NCBI GenBank assembly: GCA_017540385.1
Contig: JAFYBD010000060.1
Span: forward strand, 1 to 24,606
Origin: Lentisphaeria bacterium
GTDB lineage: Bacteria > Verrucomicrobiota > Lentisphaeria > Victivallales > UBA1829
Reading direction: 5' to 3'
Length of the DNA: 24,606 nt
Shown here: in pieces, positions 20,811 through 24,606 of the stretch
How the letters are laid out: every line of letters starts with the position of its first letter
Position numbering within the stretch: position 1 is the stretch's first letter
Program-made: the position numbers and the translations under genes
Notes under the pieces: model-generated
The model's input: only the letters and a program-made list of their open reading frames with translations
Told to the model about the DNA's origin: nothing
Database searches by the model: none

Positions 20811-21953
20811 ATGCAAGAATTGAAACGTCTCATCATCAGCTGCGGGGGCACCGGAGGCCATTTCAATCCGGGCCTGAGCACGGCGTGCTCGTTCCGGGAC
20901 GCCGGAGGCCAGGCGCTCCTGATCCTCGGCGGCAAGCATTTCGACGAACAGTCCAAAACCGCGTCCTCGAACGGCATCGAATACCGCCGCGTCTCCTGCG
21001 CGCCGCTCGCGAAGAACCCGTCCGGGGCATGGCGGTTCCTCTCGCAGCAGACCCGGGGCATCCGCGAGGCGAAAGCCATCTTCCGCGAGTTCAAGCCGGA
21101 CGCCGTCCTCTCCATGGGCGCGTTCCCCTCGATCCCGGCCTCCCTCGCGGCGTGGTTCACCGGCGTCCCGCTCTTCCTGCACGACGGAAACGCCCGCATC
21201 GGCAAATCCAACCGCGTGTTCAGCCGCGTCGCCGCAGGACTCGCGCTGTCGTTCCCGGCGGTCAACGCCGACACGCTCCGCTGTCCTGCGGAAGTGACAG
21301 GGCTCCCGCTCCGCAAATCCCTGCTGGAGGACGTCCCCGCGTCCAAAGCCGAGGCCATCGCGCGCATCAACGCCACCCGCGGCACGGCGTTCACGCCCGA
21401 CCGCCCGGTCGTGCTGGTCTTCGGCGGCTCGCTCGGTGCGGCGGCCATCAACGAGAATTTCACGATCCCGATGGACCATCCGGCGGCACATTCGCTCCAG
21501 GTGATCCACCTGTCCGGCCCGGGCAAATTCGAGGCAATCCACGACAAATACTCCGCCTGCGGCATCGACGCCCTCACGCTCGAATCCGCCTCCGACATGC
21601 AGAATCTCTACACAGCGGCCGACCTGGTGGTCTGCCGGGCAGGCGGCAGCACCGTCTCCGAACTCGCCATCTTCGGACGTTACGCCATCCTGATCCCCTA
21701 CCCCTACGCGGCGGAGGGACACCAGGACGACAACGCGAAACTGCTCGCGCAGACCGGAGCCGCCCGGATCGTGGCGAACTCCGAATGTTCGCCCGAACTC
21801 TTCCGCTCCATCCTCGCGGAGTTCCTGAACGATCCCGGCAAGTTCCGCGAAGCCGGAAAGGGCGCGCTCGCCATGGCCCAGCCGGAGGCGGCCGCGAACG
21901 TAATCCGCTTCATCGACTCCTCGCTCCAGGCCATCCGCTCCAGAAAGACCTGA
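20811..21953 (+). CDS. murG: UDP-N-acetylglucosamine--lipid I GlcNAc transferase MurG
   Basis: MurG transfers GlcNAc from UDP-GlcNAc to lipid I to make lipid II on the inner face of the membrane. The 380-residue protein is slightly longer than the E. coli enzyme. Seen in order are the N-terminal glycine loop SCGGTGGHFNPGLS (about 10-23), SMGAFPSIPASLAAW, the donor-domain loop VFGGSLGAAAINE, and CRAGGSTVSELAIFG followed by EGHQDDNAKLLAQTGAA. The usual HEQN stretch is HDGNARIGKSNR here. The start at 20811 has GGAG six bases upstream; the frame opens earlier, inside ftsW, without support. It is the second gene of the envelope operon and feeds substrate to FtsW. Confidence 0.92.
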   Translation: MQELKRLIISCGGTGGHFNPGLSTACSFRDAGGQALLILGGKHFDEQSKTASSNGIEYRRVSCAPLAKNPSGAWRFLSQQTRGIREAKAIFREFKPDAVLSMGAFPSIPASLAAWFTGVPLFLHDGNARIGKSNRVFSRVAAGLALSFPAVNADTLRCPAEVTGLPLRKSLLEDVPASKAEAIARINATRGTAFTPDRPVVLVFGGSLGAAAINENFTIPMDHPAAHSLQVIHLSGPGKFEAIHDKYSACGIDALTLESASDMQNLYTAADLVVCRAGGSTVSELAIFGRYAILIPYPYAAEGHQDDNAKLLAQTGAARIVANSECSPELFRSILAEFLNDPGKFREAGKGALAMAQPEAAANVIRFIDSSLQAIRSRKT

Positions 21954-21962
21954 CCTCACGCC

Positions 21963-23657
21963 ATGAAAATACGTTGTCCCAGATGCAAACGCGTCAGCGA
22001 AATCGCCCATGTCGACCACGGGCGAAACGTCGTCTGCTCCTGCCGCAACGTATTCCAGATCGACGAATCGACCGTGATCGAGGAGTATTCCCTGCCCGAT
22101 CAGAAGCCGCCGGAGACCATCGGCCGCTATCCGATCAAACGGTTCATCGGGCGCGGCGGATCCGGCTGCGTCTACGAGGGCGTCCACCCCGAACTCGGCA
22201 TCCCGGTGGCGGTGAAGACGCTGCTGCCGGATTTCGCGGGGAACAAGGCGGCGCGAAACCTCTTCTACCAGGCGTCCCGCATCTACGCGAAGGCGGTCCA
22301 CCCGAACATCGTGAAAGTCTACGAGGCGGGCAAGGACGCCTCCGGGGTGCCGTTCCTGGTCATGGAGTACCTCCCCGGCGAAACGCTCGGCGACAAGCTG
22401 ATCGAGCACAAGAAGTTCACACCGAGGGAAGCGGCTGAGATCGGAGCGGCGGTCTGCCGCGCCCTGACCGCCACGGCGAAACTCGGCATCGTGCACCGGG
22501 ACGTGAAGCCGGACAACATCATGATCTCCGCCGACGGCCAGTACAAGCTCACCGACCTCGGGCTGGCCAAGCTCGACACGGCCAGCCTGCCCGGAAACGG
22601 CGCGCGCGTGCTGGACGAGGATTTCCAGGTCCAGGGGCTTCCCATGACCGGATTCGGCACGCTCGAATACATGTCCCCGGAGCAGTATCTCTATTCGGAG
22701 GACTGCGACGTGCGGTCGGACATCTATTCCCTCGGCGTCACACTCTACCACCTCGCGGCCGGACGCCTGCCGTTCGAAACGGTCGCGCGGACCGAACTCC
22801 GCCGCATGCACCTCTCCGTGGAGCCGCTGGTCCCGAGCGCGTACGTCCCGGGCATTCCCATCGACTTCGACTACATCGTGCTCCGCTGCCTCCAGAAATC
22901 TCCGGAGGACCGTTACCAGACACCGGGGGAACTGCTCGCCGATCTGGAGGCATTCCTCGCCGATTCTCCCCTGCCCTCAACCACCTGCGGCGCGGAACCT
23001 GCGAATCTCCCGCAGCCGTTCGGCTCCGCGCAGACTTCGGCCCGGCGGAACCGCCCGGGATTCCCCGTCATGGCCGCCATCGTCCTGCTCCTGATGATCC
23101 TCATTCTCGGGCTCATGCTGGCGTTCCTGAAACGCCACAAGCCGCAGGAACGCCCCGCCCCCGCTCAGATACCGGAGGCCACCTCCGTATTCGATTCCGC
23201 CCCGCAGGACGACTCTTCGCGCCGGATTCGCGAAGCGACTGCGAAGTCGATGCAGGACGGCGATGTCCTCATCGTCGACCAGGACTACTACGAACGCGAA
23301 CATGAACTCTTCGACGGCGTGATGGCCGACGCCGACCGCGCCCTCGCGAACGGCTCCGGGTACCGGCACGCCATCGAGGACCTGGAGAACTACCTCGCCA
23401 ATCCGCTTTTCTCCGAAGCCGCCGAAGCGAAAATCGAACGACTGAAAACCTCCTCGGAAGCGGCCGTCGCGCGGCTCCTGGCTCCGCTCGACCGCGCAGC
23501 CGGCGAACACCGCGCGAAAGGCGATTTCAAGGCGGCGGAAAACGTCTACCTCACGGCCGACCTCGGCGACCTCGAGCCGGAGGCCCGGGAGATCGTAAAG
23601 TCCCGCATCGAGGCCATCCGGGCCGAAGCGGCGACCAGCAAGGCGTCCGCCCCGTGA
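21963..23657 (+). CDS. Transmembrane serine/threonine protein kinase with N-terminal zinc ribbon
   Basis: The 564-residue protein begins with a zinc ribbon (C5-x2-C8, C25-x-C27). The Hanks-type kinase domain (about 54-335) has the glycine loop IGRGGSGCVYEG, the ATP-binding AVK lysine at 85, HRDVKPDN with catalytic D180, DLG at 198-200 in place of DFG, and GTLEYMSPEQ, so it should be active. One membrane helix (370-391) leads to an extracytoplasmic tail of about 170 residues, mostly helical, without PASTA repeats. It starts nine bases after murG and is co-transcribed with ftsW and murG, which suggests a role in envelope or division control; targets are unknown. The ribosome binding site is weak, consistent with coupling to murG translation. 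Confidence 0.92.
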   Translation: MKIRCPRCKRVSEIAHVDHGRNVVCSCRNVFQIDESTVIEEYSLPDQKPPETIGRYPIKRFIGRGGSGCVYEGVHPELGIPVAVKTLLPDFAGNKAARNLFYQASRIYAKAVHPNIVKVYEAGKDASGVPFLVMEYLPGETLGDKLIEHKKFTPREAAEIGAAVCRALTATAKLGIVHRDVKPDNIMISADGQYKLTDLGLAKLDTASLPGNGARVLDEDFQVQGLPMTGFGTLEYMSPEQYLYSEDCDVRSDIYSLGVTLYHLAAGRLPFETVARTELRRMHLSVEPLVPSAYVPGIPIDFDYIVLRCLQKSPEDRYQTPGELLADLEAFLADSPLPSTTCGAEPANLPQPFGSAQTSARRNRPGFPVMAAIVLLLMILILGLMLAFLKRHKPQERPAPAQIPEATSVFDSAPQDDSSRRIREATAKSMQDGDVLIVDQDYYEREHELFDGVMADADRALANGSGYRHAIEDLENYLANPLFSEAAEAKIERLKTSSEAAVARLLAPLDRAAGEHRAKGDFKAAENVYLTADLGDLEPEAREIVKSRIEAIRAEAATSKASAP

Positions 23658-23733
23658 TCCACCTCGAACCAACCTCGCGAACGACAACGAACCAACAACA
23701 AGATATCCCACACAAGAAAGGTACACACCCAAC

Positions 23734-24606
23734 ATGAGCTCCAATTCCTCCGGCGGATTTCTCCGCGGCTGCCTGATCGTCGTCGCCATCGTCATCCTCA
23801 TCGGCATCATCTTCTCCTTCGCCCTCAGCGTCGCCATCGGCGGGGTCGCCGCACTGGTCGCGAGCGAGGGCAAGACCTCGGGCGAAGACTCCTACACCAC
23901 CGAGTTCGTCAGCGGCAACCGCGACGCGGTCAACTGCATCGCCGTCATCGACGTGAAGGGCGAGATCACGCGGAACACCGATTCCTTCAGCTACGCGGCC
24001 TCCGGCGTCGCGAACTCCGTCGCCATCGTGAAGCTCATCCAGGCCGCCGCGAAGGACGACTGCGTGAAGGCGATCATCATCGACCTCGACACCCCCGGCG
24101 GCGAAGTCACCGCATCCGACGAGATCTATCACGAGCTGAAACTCTGCAAGAAGCCCGTGGTCGCCATGATGAACTCCCTCGCCGCCAGCGGCGGTTACTA
24201 CGTGGCCTGCGGCGCGAACAAGATCGTGGCGCACAAGTCCACCATGACCGGCAGCATCGGCGTCATCATCTCCTCGTTCGACGCCTCCCAACTGCTCGAC
24301 TGGGCCAAGGTCAAGCCGCTCATCTACACCTCCGGCAAGATGAAATCCATGCTGAACCCGATGAAGCCCGTGACCGAAGAGGAAAGCGCCATCGTGCAGG
24401 CCCTCGTGATGAACGCTTACAAGGAATTCGCCGGAATCGTCTCCGAAGCCCGCAACATCCCGCTTGAGAAGATCACCGGGGGTGAACTCGGCGACGGCCG
24501 CGTCTTCGACGGCGAACAGGCCCTCGCGAACGGCCTGGTCGACCAGCTCGGCTATTTCTCCACCGCCGAGGACGTCGCGCTCGAACTCGCCGGGCTCACC
24601 CGCGAC
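23734..24606 (+). CDS. sppA: Signal peptide peptidase SppA, short (36K) type, C-terminus missing
   Basis: SppA is a membrane-bound serine protease that degrades cleaved signal peptides. The 291 residues in the window have one N-terminal membrane helix (about 13-35) and a Clp/crotonase-like protease domain. Motifs are VIDVKGEI, LDTPGGEVTASDEI, the nucleophile stretch MNSLAASGGYYVA (Ser in ASGG), HKSTMTGSIGVI, and YTSGKMKSMLNP, whose lysines include the likely general base of the Ser/Lys dyad. The reading frame runs to the last base of the window, so only the final part is missing. It begins 76 bases after the kinase gene; AAAGG lies 12 bases before the ATG. No promoter or terminator was seen in that gap, so it is probably in the same operon. 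Confidence 0.92.
   Translation, partial: MSSNSSGGFLRGCLIVVAIVILIGIIFSFALSVAIGGVAALVASEGKTSGEDSYTTEFVSGNRDAVNCIAVIDVKGEITRNTDSFSYAASGVANSVAIVKLIQAAAKDDCVKAIIIDLDTPGGEVTASDEIYHELKLCKKPVVAMMNSLAASGGYYVACGANKIVAHKSTMTGSIGVIISSFDASQLLDWAKVKPLIYTSGKMKSMLNPMKPVTEEESAIVQALVMNAYKEFAGIVSEARNIPLEKITGGELGDGRVFDGEQALANGLVDQLGYFSTAEDVALELAGLTRD

Noticed and set aside
20625..22811. Open frame of 728 codons on the minus strand opposite ftsW, murG and the kinase
   Set aside because: It lies antisense to three genes with strong family motifs and has a shadow-type composition.
1..24606. tRNA, rRNA or CRISPR loci
   Set aside because: Reading the intergenic regions on both strands showed no cloverleaf with a TTCGA-type arm, no rRNA-like sequence and no regularly spaced repeats.

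Overview
The window looks like a chromosomal stretch of a GC-rich, Gram-negative-type bacterium, most plausibly a member of the PVC superphylum close to Lentisphaerota/Victivallales. This rests on an inferred mix of features: a pseudopilin-like protein next to a calcium-loop protein resembling the Amuc_1099 type, serine/threonine kinases with an N-terminal zinc ribbon beside cell-wall genes, a TRAP transporter, RNase HIII, and strong Shine-Dalgarno sites of the GAAAGGA type. The phylum call is an inference; no rRNA gene is present to settle it.

Layout. Positions 1-123 are the tail of a HicB-like ribbon-helix-helix antitoxin. On the minus strand follow two exported/pilus-like genes (163-1637) with their own promoter, then the xseB-mutS operon (1800-4767). 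A divergent region at 4768-4968 carries good promoters in both directions. The plus-strand operon 4969-8446 encodes a zinc-ribbon/membrane/coiled-coil protein, an alpha/beta-hydrolase-fold protein that has lost two catalytic residues, and a methylenetetrahydrofolate reductase fused to a MetV-like cysteine domain. It faces a minus-strand TRAP transporter operon dctP-dctQ-dctM (8536-11355), a class II fructose-bisphosphate aldolase (11532-12506) and RNase HIII (12682-13611). RNase HIII is divergent from a 667-residue secreted protein of unknown function (13812-15815).

Accessory region. After a strong terminator (about 15.9 kb) comes about 360 bases without a gene, filled with consecutive inverted repeats. 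It leads into three plus-strand genes of phage type (16256-18577): a Mu gp27-like (DUF3486-like) protein, a Mu gp29-like (DUF935) portal and a small tail/neck-type protein, closed by a textbook terminator. No integrase, transposase, large terminase, capsid or lysis gene is nearby, so this is either a remnant or a retained orphan phage module. A small exported orphan protein (18667-19329, minus) separates it from the next operon.

Cell envelope operon. From 19571 to the end of the window lie ftsW, murG, a transmembrane serine/threonine kinase with an N-terminal zinc ribbon, and the start of a SppA-type signal peptide peptidase. The tight spacing suggests that division-septum peptidoglycan synthesis, its possible phosphorylation control and membrane proteolysis are expressed together.
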